Shown here in pieces: positions 14,848-22,814 of a stretch of DNA of 64,000 bases. Below the pieces are notes generated by a model. That model did not search any database. It had not been told where the DNA came from and saw only the letters and a program-made list of their open reading frames with translations. The DNA lies in the NCBI RefSeq assembly GCF_900091455.1, contig NZ_LT607412.1, positions 682,001-746,000 of the forward strand, given 5' to 3'. Numbering within the stretch: position 1 is the stretch's first letter; the number at the start of each line of letters is the position of its first letter. This stretch comes from Micromonospora coriariae (GTDB lineage Bacteria; Actinomycetota; Actinomycetes; Mycobacteriales; Micromonosporaceae). The position numbers and the translations under genes are program-made.

Positions 14848-16173
14848 ATGCACCAACGGATTCTGATGCGGGCGAAGAAGGGCCCCTTCGACGTCTACTC
14901 CCCGGAGGAGGCGTTCGAAGGCAACTGGATCGGCGAGAACAACGGCAACCTGGTGTTCAGCCACGCCGCCCACAAGATCCTGCGTACCAGCACCGCCGAG
15001 ATCACCTCGACCGGCTTCAAGATCGACCTGCGCGACGTCGACCGCATCAACGAGCAGTACGACGTCTACGTCATTCCGCTGGCCAACGCGTTCCGCCGCA
15101 GTTACGCGCACCGCCTCGAGGCGATGACCAAGTTCATCGAGCGGTTGAAGATCCCGGTGGTGGTGCTGGGGGTGGGCGTACAGACCAACGTCGCGGGTGA
15201 CCGGGAGTACCTGCGCCCGATCGACGAGGTGGTCAGCCGGTTCGTCCGGGCGGTGCTCAACCGCTCGCACAGCATCGGCGTGCGCGGCGAGATCACCGAG
15301 GGCTACCTGCGTACGTTGGGCTTCTCGGCGGTCGACGTGATCGGCTGCCCGTCGATGTTCCTGCACGGCGACACCCTCGGGGTGGAGAAGGGCAAGGCGG
15401 TGCTGGAGCCGCACGACCGGGTCGCCCTGACCGTCTCGCCGTACGTGAAGTCCATGGGGAAGATCATCGCCGCGCACCAGCGGCGCTACCCCAACCTGCG
15501 CTACCTCCCGCAGGACCTGAAGACCCTGGGCACCCTGCTCTACGGCGACGCCCCGGAGGACCGGGGGAAGACCAGCACCATCCCGATCCACAGCACGCAC
15601 CCGCTGTTCACCGAGGACAAGGTGCGGATGTTCCTCGACCCGTGGACCTGGATGGACTACCTCGCCGGCTTCGACTTCGCCTTCGGCACCCGCATCCACG
15701 GCACCATCACGGCGCTGGTCGCCGGTACGCCCGGGTACCTGTTCGCGCACGATTCGCGCACCCTGGAACTGGCCCGCTACTTCGACATCCCGCACCGGGT
15801 GATGAAGGACGTGCCGGCCGACGTCGATGCCGCCGACCTGTACGAGGAGGCCGACTACACGGCGTTGAACAACGGTCACAAGGCCCGGTACAACACCATG
15901 CTGTCCTTCCTGGCCAAGCACGATCTCGGCAACTCGTTCGCCGACGGCGACAGCGCCGGTCGCTTCGACGCGCAGGTCCGGGCCACCACCTTCCCGCCCG
16001 CCGTACGCCCGGCCGCCGCCACGGCGACGGAGGAGCTGCTGGCCCGGGTGCAGTGGCTGCACGACCGCAACGGTGAGCTGCGGCGCGAAATCGAGGCGTT
16101 GGGAGAGCAGCGGCTGCGGGCCCGGGTCCGGCGGGCCCTGCCCGAGCCGGTGCGCCGCATCCTCAAGCGTTAA
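14848..16173 (+). CDS. Polysaccharide pyruvyl transferase family protein
   Basis: The 441-residue protein belongs to the polysaccharide pyruvyl transferase family (CsaB-like), which adds ketal-linked pyruvate from phosphoenolpyruvate to cell-wall polymers. Seen are the GT-B-like blocks VVVLGVGVQTN, SIGVRGEITEGYL with VIGCPSMF, and the C-terminal FGTRIHGTITALVAGTPG, which is characteristic of the family. Residues about 395-435 form a short coiled coil (EELLARVQWLHDRNGELRRE) ending in a basic tail, perhaps for oligomerisation or membrane contact. The ATG follows GAGAGGTGA. Neighbours support a role in decorating the surface glycopolymer. Confidence 0.86.
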   Translation: MHQRILMRAKKGPFDVYSPEEAFEGNWIGENNGNLVFSHAAHKILRTSTAEITSTGFKIDLRDVDRINEQYDVYVIPLANAFRRSYAHRLEAMTKFIERLKIPVVVLGVGVQTNVAGDREYLRPIDEVVSRFVRAVLNRSHSIGVRGEITEGYLRTLGFSAVDVIGCPSMFLHGDTLGVEKGKAVLEPHDRVALTVSPYVKSMGKIIAAHQRRYPNLRYLPQDLKTLGTLLYGDAPEDRGKTSTIPIHSTHPLFTEDKVRMFLDPWTWMDYLAGFDFAFGTRIHGTITALVAGTPGYLFAHDSRTLELARYFDIPHRVMKDVPADVDAADLYEEADYTALNNGHKARYNTMLSFLAKHDLGNSFADGDSAGRFDAQVRATTFPPAVRPAAATATEELLARVQWLHDRNGELRREIEALGEQRLRARVRRALPEPVRRILKR

Positions 16174-16373
16174 CCCCGTGCTGGACCGCTGTTCAGGCGG
16201 CCCACGCTCGGGCGCCACGTGAGGTTCCGAGGCCGTCCATCCGCGTCGTCAATGGTGACGAGGTGGTCTTCGAGCCGGCGCACGCCCCGCACCGGCTGCA
16301 GGCCCCACGGCCAGAACGAGAAGAGCAGCGCCGCGGCGCAGACCGCGCCGATCAGCAGCGCCACGGCCAGCAC
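16170..16373 (-). CDS. Possible small membrane protein
   Basis: A 67-codon frame from a GTG encodes one hydrophobic segment (VALLIGAVCAAALLFSFWPWG) followed by a polar tail. There is no ribosome binding site and its stop overlaps the pyruvyl transferase stop, so it may not be expressed. I do not recognise it. Confidence 0.28.
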   Translation of the reverse strand: MLAVALLIGAVCAAALLFSFWPWGLQPVRGVRRLEDHLVTIDDADGRPRNLTWRPSVGRLNSGPARG

Positions 16374-16582
16374 CAGCCGGCGGGCGCCACCGTGAGGCTG
16401 GTGGGGCTGCTAGGCACTGGTCGTCTCCTCGCCACACCGTCCGCCCGGACCGGGCGGAGCCGCCTCACGCTGGGGCCGCACCGACGATGTCCGGCGACAC
16501 CGACGTGTGCGCCAGGTGACCAACGGGCGAAGAGACTCCCCTGGTCGTACACCTGTGCCAACGCGGCGGGTAGGGTGGGCAT
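16174..16582. other. Intergenic region before the AlkB-like gene
   Basis: About 400 nt separate the pyruvyl transferase and AlkB-like genes. Apart from the doubtful small membrane frame on the minus strand, I see only the leaderless promoter box at its right end. Confidence 0.5.
16571..16576 (+). promoter_or_regulatory. -10 box for leaderless transcription of the AlkB-like gene
   Basis: TAGGGT lies six bases before the GTG start, the standard geometry of actinobacterial leaderless promoters. No ribosome binding site is present, which agrees. Confidence 0.6.
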
Positions 16583-17215
16583 GTGTCCGAGCTCGCCTAC
16601 CAGCCGTCGATGCTGGATCTCGCCGCCGCGGAGCCGTCGCTCGGCCCGCTGGTCGGGCGGCTGCGGAGACAGCTCTCCCGGGGCGCCTGGGTGGACCACC
16701 TGCCCGGCTGGGTCGCCGGCTCGGACGCGGTCTTCGACACCCTGCTGCGGGACGTGCCCTGGCGGGGCGAACGGCGCACGATGTACGACACCGAGGTGGA
16801 GGTCCCCCGCCTGCTCTCCTGGTACGGGCCGGACCGGCCGCTGCCGCACCCGCTGCTGACCGAGGCACGCACCGCGCTCACCCACCACTACGCCCCCGAG
16901 TTGGGCGAGCCGTTCGTCACCGCCGGCATGTGCCTCTACCGCTCGGGGCGGGACAGCGTCGCCTGGCACGGCGACACCCACGGCCGCTCCGCGCACACCG
17001 ACACGATGGTCGCCATCGTCTCCTTCGGCGCGCCGCGGCCGCTGCTGCTGCGCCCGCGCGGCGGGGGCGCGAGCCTGCGGTTCCCACTCGGGCACGGCGA
17101 CCTGGTGGTGATGGGAGGCTCCTGCCAGCGCACCTGGGAGCACGCCATCCCGAAGACCGCCCGGCCCGTCGGCCCCCGGGTCAGCGTCCAGTTCCGGCCC
17201 GCCGGCGTCTCCTGA
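16583..17215 (+). CDS. AlkB-family 2-oxoglutarate/Fe(II) dioxygenase
   Basis: The 210-residue protein is an AlkB-like dioxygenase of the oxidative DNA/RNA dealkylation type. Iron ligands fit the HxD motif in WHGDTHG (about 128-134) and a distal histidine in TWEHAIPK, with the 2-oxoglutarate-binding arginine in PRVSVQFR at the C-terminus. The GTG at 16583 is preceded by a -10 box but no ribosome binding site, so it is likely leaderless. It stands alone and probably repairs alkylated bases; a protein or RNA substrate cannot be excluded. Confidence 0.87.
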   Translation: MSELAYQPSMLDLAAAEPSLGPLVGRLRRQLSRGAWVDHLPGWVAGSDAVFDTLLRDVPWRGERRTMYDTEVEVPRLLSWYGPDRPLPHPLLTEARTALTHHYAPELGEPFVTAGMCLYRSGRDSVAWHGDTHGRSAHTDTMVAIVSFGAPRPLLLRPRGGGASLRFPLGHGDLVVMGGSCQRTWEHAIPKTARPVGPRVSVQFRPAGVS

Positions 17216-17461
17216 GCCGCGCACCGGCGACGCGCGCGGGCAGGCCGAGCGGGTCGACGAGACCGTCCACTCGGCCGCTCGACCCCAGCCATTCGGCCCG
17301 GGGTCCGCAGGACCGGGGCCGATTTGGTCCTTTCAGATAGGTGAACGGCAGTTTGCGGCATTGACACGCCGCTGTTGGCGCCGGCGCCGGTCCCCCCATG
17401 GCGAAGGAAAGCCGTGTTAGCTTGACGGCCAATCACTCTCCGCAGTTTCCTGGAGCGCTCC

Positions 17462-18997
17462 GTGCCCGTTGGACGCCTGATCGCCCGATCCGTCCGCACC
17501 ACTCGCACCCTCGTCGACCTGCTGCGTCGCCACGTCGGGCTCACCGTCGTGGTCGCCGCGGGCATCACGCTGCGGATCGTGACGATGATCGCCTACCAAC
17601 CCGCACTGTGGTTCCAGGGCGACTCCGGCACGTACGTGCGGCTGGCCCGACAGTGGCCGGCCATGCCACCCCGCTGGCCGTTCGCGTGGCTGCTCAAGGC
17701 GTTCGAGTGGAGCGGCACGTTCATCTCGGTCGTGGCGGTGCAGCACCTCGCGGGCGTCGCCCTCGCCGTCGCGACGTACCTGGTGCTGCGCCGGATCGGC
17801 GTCGGCCCGTGGGTGGCCACCCTCGCGGTGACCCCGGTGCTGCTCGACGCCACCCAGTTCACACTGGAGCAGTACCTGCTCACCGAAACACTCTTCACCA
17901 CCGCCCTCGCGGTCGCGGCGCTGCTGCTGGTCCGGCGGGAACGACCCGGGACGGCAGCGAGCCTGGTCGCGGGCGTGGCCGTCGCGCTGGGCATGGCGAC
18001 CCGACCCACCGGTGTGGTCGCCATCGGCGCGCTGCTGCTGTTCCTGCTGCTGCCATGGCGGGGCTGGCGGGCGCCGACCGCGTTCCTGCTCGGCATCGTC
18101 GCCCTCTTCGGTGCCGCCTTCGTCGGCATCGGCTCCGTGAAGGGCGCACTCGGCCTCGAAGGCGGCCGGTTCCTCTATGGACGAACCGCGCACTTCGCCG
18201 ACTGCGACCGGCTGGAACTGCGCCCCGGCCTGCGCAAGCTCTGCCCGGTGCAGCCGCTGGACCAACGACCCGACCGGCCGGACTGGTACATCTGGAACAT
18301 CAAGAGCCCGATCCTCCAGGCCGAACGACCCGAGGACCTCGACGAGTTCGCCCACGAGGTGATCAAACAGCAGCCGGGCGACTACCTGGCCGCGGTCGCG
18401 TCGGACAGCGCGCGCTACTTCTGGCCGACCCGGCTCAAGCCGATGGAGCAGTGCCTGGCCAACTGGTGGCGACCGCAGCCGGCCCCGAGCGACTGGGCCG
18501 CCGACTTCAACTGCGTACCGCGCACCGCCAGCCCCGGCTACCAGCCGACTCCGGCGCCGTCCAGGGACGTCGAGGCGAACGCGGCGAGCCGTTTCCTGCA
18601 CGAGTACGGCCGATACGGCGTGACCCCGGCGCCGGCCATGGCCGCCATGCTCCTGATCGCGCTGGTCGGCGCGGTGTGGCCGCGCCGGGGCCGGCTACGG
18701 CTCAGCATGATCGCCCTCCTGTACGCCAGCATCGGCGTCGGGATCATGGTCTTCTCCGTCGCCACCTCCATGTTCGACCACCGCTACGGCCTGCCGGCGC
18801 TGGCGTTCCTCCCGGTCGCCGCCGCGGTCGGCTGGCAGCGGCTGCGATCGACACCAGTCTCGACGGACCGGCACACGCCGGCCGACGACGAGCCCGAACG
18901 GCTCGCACCCACCATCTCGTCCGAAAGCAACGGGGATCATGACGAACGAACGGGAGATCGAGGTCACGGTACTGCTGCCGTGCCTCAACGAGGCTGA
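17462..18997 (+). CDS. Polytopic membrane glycosyltransferase-like protein (GT39/ArnT/PMT fold)
   Basis: The 511-residue protein has about ten hydrophobic segments and an early extracytoplasmic GDSGTYVRLA (about residues 53-62), which resembles the acidic first-loop motif of polyprenyl-phosphate-dependent glycosyltransferases. A hydrophilic loop (about 235-385) precedes the last membrane segments, and the tail is polar. It overlaps the next gene, a GT2 enzyme that could make the polyprenyl-phosphate sugar donor, by 59 bp. The pair therefore probably transfers a sugar outside the membrane. A GGAG site precedes the GTG start. Confidence 0.7.
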   Translation: MPVGRLIARSVRTTRTLVDLLRRHVGLTVVVAAGITLRIVTMIAYQPALWFQGDSGTYVRLARQWPAMPPRWPFAWLLKAFEWSGTFISVVAVQHLAGVALAVATYLVLRRIGVGPWVATLAVTPVLLDATQFTLEQYLLTETLFTTALAVAALLLVRRERPGTAASLVAGVAVALGMATRPTGVVAIGALLLFLLLPWRGWRAPTAFLLGIVALFGAAFVGIGSVKGALGLEGGRFLYGRTAHFADCDRLELRPGLRKLCPVQPLDQRPDRPDWYIWNIKSPILQAERPEDLDEFAHEVIKQQPGDYLAAVASDSARYFWPTRLKPMEQCLANWWRPQPAPSDWAADFNCVPRTASPGYQPTPAPSRDVEANAASRFLHEYGRYGVTPAPAMAAMLLIALVGAVWPRRGRLRLSMIALLYASIGVGIMVFSVATSMFDHRYGLPALAFLPVAAAVGWQRLRSTPVSTDRHTPADDEPERLAPTISSESNGDHDERTGDRGHGTAAVPQRG

Positions 18998-20168
18998 GAC
19001 GCTGGAGACCTGCGTCCGCAAGGCACTGCGCTCGCTCGAGGAGTGCGGGGTCGTCGGGGAGGTACTGGTCTCCGACAACGGTTCCACCGACGGGTCACAG
19101 GAGATCGCCGAGCGGGCCGGCGCCCGCGTGGTGTCCGCTCCGATCCGCGGCTACGGCGGCGCCCTGCTCAACGGAATCGAGCAGGCCCGCGGCCGGTACG
19201 TCATCATGGCCGACGCGGACGACTCGTACGCGTTGTCGGACCTCGGGCCGTTCATCGAGGCGCTGCGCGCCGGGCACGACGTCGTCATGGGCAACCGGTT
19301 CCGGGGCGGAATCGCGGCCGGCGCCATGCCGCCGCTGCACCGGTACCTGGGCAACCCGGTGCTCAGTTGGCTCGGTCGGGCGCTCTTCGGCCTGCGCGAG
19401 GTCCGGGACTTCCACTGCGGCATGCGCGGCTTCGACGCCGAGCGGGTCCGGGCGCTCGGGCTCTGCATGCCGGGCATGGAGTTCGCCTCCGAGCTGGTGG
19501 TGCGGGCCGCGCTGGCCGGCTACGACATCGTCGAGGTGCCGACCACCCTCTCGCCGGACGGGCGGTCCCGGCCGCCACACCTGCGCACCTGGCGGGACGG
19601 CTGGCGGCACCTGCGGTTCCTGCTGGTGTTCGCCCCGCGCAAGACCCTGGTCCGGCCGGGCGCGTCGCTCACCCTGCTCGGGCTGGTCGGCGCCGGCGCG
19701 CTCACCCCGGGCCCGCTGTCGCTGGGCCCGGTCCAGCTCGACGTCAGCACCCTGGTGTACGCGTGCCTGATGGTGATCGTCGGCGTGCAGCTCATGCTCT
19801 TCGGCGGACTGGCCGAAATCTACGGCCGGCAGGAGCGGCTCGTCCCCCAGCGCGCGTCGGACCGCTGGATCCGCCTCCTGCGGCTGGAGACCAGCGTCAC
19901 CACCGGCCTGCTGCTGCTCGCCGCCGGCGCGGCGGGCACCGTCGGCGCGGTCTCCTACTGGGGACTGGACGGCTTCGGCGACCTCAACCCGGGCGACACG
20001 CTGCGAGTGGTGCTGCCGTCGGCCACCGCGATCGCGCTCGGCGTGGTCGTGCTCTTCTCCGGGCTGGTCGGCAGTCTCCTCACGCTCCGCCCGGCGTACC
20101 CGGCGCCGACGATCGTCCGGCAGCCCGGCCCGGAACGTGAGCGTGAGCGAGTCCCCAGCACCACGTAA
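18939..20168 (+). CDS. Glycosyltransferase family 2, polyprenyl-phosphate sugar synthase type
   Basis: The 409-residue protein has an N-terminal GT-A domain (VTVLLPCLNEAETLETC, residues 9-25) with the catalytic DxD-type motif MADADDSYAL (about 89-98) and the DPM1/DpgS-like DFHCGMRGF block. The C-terminal third has about four hydrophobic segments. This architecture matches enzymes that charge a polyprenyl phosphate with a sugar from a nucleotide donor. Its start lies inside the preceding membrane glycosyltransferase gene, so they are coupled. Confidence 0.88.
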   Translation: MTNEREIEVTVLLPCLNEAETLETCVRKALRSLEECGVVGEVLVSDNGSTDGSQEIAERAGARVVSAPIRGYGGALLNGIEQARGRYVIMADADDSYALSDLGPFIEALRAGHDVVMGNRFRGGIAAGAMPPLHRYLGNPVLSWLGRALFGLREVRDFHCGMRGFDAERVRALGLCMPGMEFASELVVRAALAGYDIVEVPTTLSPDGRSRPPHLRTWRDGWRHLRFLLVFAPRKTLVRPGASLTLLGLVGAGALTPGPLSLGPVQLDVSTLVYACLMVIVGVQLMLFGGLAEIYGRQERLVPQRASDRWIRLLRLETSVTTGLLLLAAGAAGTVGAVSYWGLDGFGDLNPGDTLRVVLPSATAIALGVVVLFSGLVGSLLTLRPAYPAPTIVRQPGPERERERVPSTT

Positions 20169-20191
20169 CCCAGCCGCCCCACCCCCGCCCC

Positions 20192-20252
20192 GTTGATCAT
20201 GAAGTTGTTGCCGTCGACACCGGCGTGTCGCGGCAATAACTTCATGATCAAC
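20192..20252. terminator. 61-bp near-perfect palindrome between convergent genes
   Basis: Twenty-one-base arms starting GTTGATCATGAAG and ending CTTCATGATCAAC flank a 19-base centre that itself contains CGACAC-CGGC-GTGTCG. Only one arm position is mismatched. It lies 24 nt after the GT2 stop and 47 nt after the topoisomerase stop, so it should act as a bidirectional terminator. The sequence looks like a repeated element of this genus. Confidence 0.8.
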
Positions 20253-20298
20253 CCGAGGTGGTGTGGGGTGGGGCCCCGGAGGATTGGGGGTGGGTGGG

Positions 20299-22782
20299 TC
20301 AGTCGCGTTCGATCAGGTGGCCGACCACCGTCGGGCCGAGCATCACGGCGAAGCCGGAGCCGTCGCGGCGCGGGTCGGCGGCGGGCAACTCGACCGGTTC
20401 ACCCGTGCCGGTAGCGCCCACCGGCCGCGGCCCCACCCAGGCGACGACCACATCCGTCTCGTCCTTGAGGAAACGGTGCGCGCGCACACCGCCGGTCGCC
20501 CGACCCTTCGCCGGATACGCCTTGAACGGCGTCACCTTGACCGTCGCCCCGGTGGACGTGACCACCATCGGCTCTCCGTGGCCCGGGTCGTCGGTGCGCA
20601 CCGCACCGAAGTAGACCACCCGCGATCCGGCGGGCAGGTTGATGCCGGCCATGCCGCCACCCTTGAGGCCCTGCGGGCGGACCAGCCCAGCGGCGAAGCG
20701 CAGCAGCGACGCCTCCGAAGTGACGAAGGTCAGCGTCTCGGCGCCGTCGGTCAGCCAGGTCGCCCCGACCACCTCGTCACCGTCCCGCAGGCCGATCACC
20801 TCGAACTCGTCGGAGCGCACCGGCCACTCCGGCGCGCAGATCTTCACCACGCCCTGCCGGGTGCCGAGCGCCAGCCCCGGCGAACCGTCCGCCGGCCCGC
20901 CGAGCGGGGCCAGGCCGACCACCGTCTCCCCCGCCTCCAGCGGCACCAGCTCGGCGGCGGACATGCCGCCCCGCAGCGACACCGTGCCGGCCTGCTCGGG
21001 CAGCACCGGCAACGGCAGCACGTCGATCTTGAAGGCCCGGCCGGCGCTGGTCACCAGCAGCACCCGACCGCGGGCGGTGGAGTGCACGATCGCGCGGACA
21101 GTGTCGTGCTTGACCCGGCCGTTGCGGCGACGCCCCTCGGCGCTCTCCTCCGACTCGGCCGCGGTCCGGGCGACCAACCCGGTCGCTGACAGGATCACCT
21201 GACACGGGTCGTCGGCGACCTCCAGCGGCCCGGCCGGCGCCGACGCGGCCAGCACCTCCTTGAGGTCACCATCGACCAGCGTGGTGCGCCGTTCGGTGCC
21301 GAACTGCTTGACCACGGCCGCCAGCTCGTCGGAGACCAGCTTCTTGAGCACCTTGTCGTCGTCGAGGATCGTGGACAGCTCGGCGATCTCCGTGCGCAGC
21401 CGCTCCTGCTCGGCCTCCAGCTCGATCCGGTCGTACTTCGTCAGGCGGCGCAGCGGAGTGTCCAGGATGTAGGTGGCCTGGATGTCGGAGAGGCCGAACT
21501 GACTCATCAGCCCGTCCTTCGCGGCCTGCGCGTCGTCACTGCCCCGGATCAGCCGGACCACCCGGTCGATGTCCAGCAGCGCGATCAGCAGGCCGTCGAC
21601 CAGGTGCAGCCGCTCCTGACGCTTGCGGCGGCGGTACGAGCTGCGCCGGGTGACCACCTCGTACCGGTGCGCCAGGAACACCTCCAGCAGCGCCTTCAAC
21701 CCAAGCGTGCGGGGCTGCCCGTCCACCAGCACCAGGTTGTTGACACCGAACGACTGCTCCAGCGGGGTGAGCCGGTAGAGGTCGGCGAGCAGGGCCTGCG
21801 GGTTGACACCGACCTTGCACTCGATGACCAACCGGGTGCCGCTCTCCCGGTCGGTGAGGTCCTTGACGTCGGCGATACCGGTCAGCCGCTTGGTCTTGGT
21901 GACCTCGTTGGTGATCGCCGCGATGACCTTCTCCGCGCCAACGCCGTACGGCAGCTCGACCACGGTGATCGCCTGGCGCCCGCGGCTGCCCTCGAGGGGG
22001 CCGATCTCCACCTTGCCGCGCATCCGCACCACACCGCGCCCGGTCTCGTACGCCCGGCGCACCTCGTCCAAGCCGAGCAGCACGCCGCCGGTGGGCAGGT
22101 CGGGGCCGGGGACGAACTCCATGAGCTTGTCCAGGGTGGCGTCCGGGTGGTTGATCAGCCAGCGGGCGGCGGACACCACCTCGGCCAGGTTGTGCGGGAT
22201 CATGTTGGTGGCCATCCCGACCGCGATCCCGGACGCGCCGTTGACCAGCAGGTTGGGGAAGGCGGCCGGCAGCACGGTCGGCTGGGTCAGCGAGCCGTCG
22301 TAGTTGGGCTCGACGTCGACGGTGTCCTCGCCCAGCTCACCGACGAGCAGCATCGCCTCGCGCGACATCCGCGCCTCGGTGTAGCGCGCCGCCGCCGGCC
22401 CGTCGTCCGGGGAACCGAAGTTGCCGTGCCCGTCGATCAGCGGGACGTTGAGCGAGAAGTCCTGCGCGAGGCGGACCATCGCGTCGTAGATCGCAGTGTC
22501 GCCGTGCGGGTGGTACTTACCCATGACGTCGCCGACCACCCGCGCGGACTTCACGTGCCCACGGTCGGGTCGGTAGCCCTGCTCGTACATCGACCAGAGG
22601 ATGCGCCGGTGCACGGGCTTGAGGCCGTCGCGGGCGTCGGGCAGGGCGCGGGAGTGGATGACCGAGAACGCGTACTCCAGGTAGGAGTCGGAGACCTCGG
22701 TGACCAGCGGGTTGTCGAAGACCCGCGCGCCGGCCTGGTCGAACGAGGAGAGGTCGACCTTGTTTTCCTTGCGGCGTGCCAT
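20299..22782 (-). CDS. Type II DNA topoisomerase subunit A (ParC/GyrA family)
   Basis: The 827-residue subunit breaks and rejoins DNA. The catalytic tyrosine is in AARYTEARMS (near residue 133), and the quinolone-resistance region HPHGDTAIYDAMVRLAQ has the usual acidic and hydroxyl residues. A coiled-coil gate region and a beta-pinwheel C-terminal domain follow. The C-terminal domain has QGLKGGGMAGINL instead of a clear QRRGGKG GyrA box, and the gene follows the B subunit by 32 nt at a location with no replication genes. It therefore looks like the second, topoisomerase IV-like enzyme of actinomycetes rather than the main gyrase. A GAGGGGAA site precedes the ATG. Confidence 0.9.
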   Translation of the reverse strand: MARRKENKVDLSSFDQAGARVFDNPLVTEVSDSYLEYAFSVIHSRALPDARDGLKPVHRRILWSMYEQGYRPDRGHVKSARVVGDVMGKYHPHGDTAIYDAMVRLAQDFSLNVPLIDGHGNFGSPDDGPAAARYTEARMSREAMLLVGELGEDTVDVEPNYDGSLTQPTVLPAAFPNLLVNGASGIAVGMATNMIPHNLAEVVSAARWLINHPDATLDKLMEFVPGPDLPTGGVLLGLDEVRRAYETGRGVVRMRGKVEIGPLEGSRGRQAITVVELPYGVGAEKVIAAITNEVTKTKRLTGIADVKDLTDRESGTRLVIECKVGVNPQALLADLYRLTPLEQSFGVNNLVLVDGQPRTLGLKALLEVFLAHRYEVVTRRSSYRRRKRQERLHLVDGLLIALLDIDRVVRLIRGSDDAQAAKDGLMSQFGLSDIQATYILDTPLRRLTKYDRIELEAEQERLRTEIAELSTILDDDKVLKKLVSDELAAVVKQFGTERRTTLVDGDLKEVLAASAPAGPLEVADDPCQVILSATGLVARTAAESEESAEGRRRNGRVKHDTVRAIVHSTARGRVLLVTSAGRAFKIDVLPLPVLPEQAGTVSLRGGMSAAELVPLEAGETVVGLAPLGGPADGSPGLALGTRQGVVKICAPEWPVRSDEFEVIGLRDGDEVVGATWLTDGAETLTFVTSEASLLRFAAGLVRPQGLKGGGMAGINLPAGSRVVYFGAVRTDDPGHGEPMVVTSTGATVKVTPFKAYPAKGRATGGVRAHRFLKDETDVVVAWVGPRPVGATGTGEPVELPAADPRRDGSGFAVMLGPTVVGHLIERD

Positions 22783-22814
22783 GACTCAGCTTTCCCCTCG
22801 GACGGTACCCGTGC

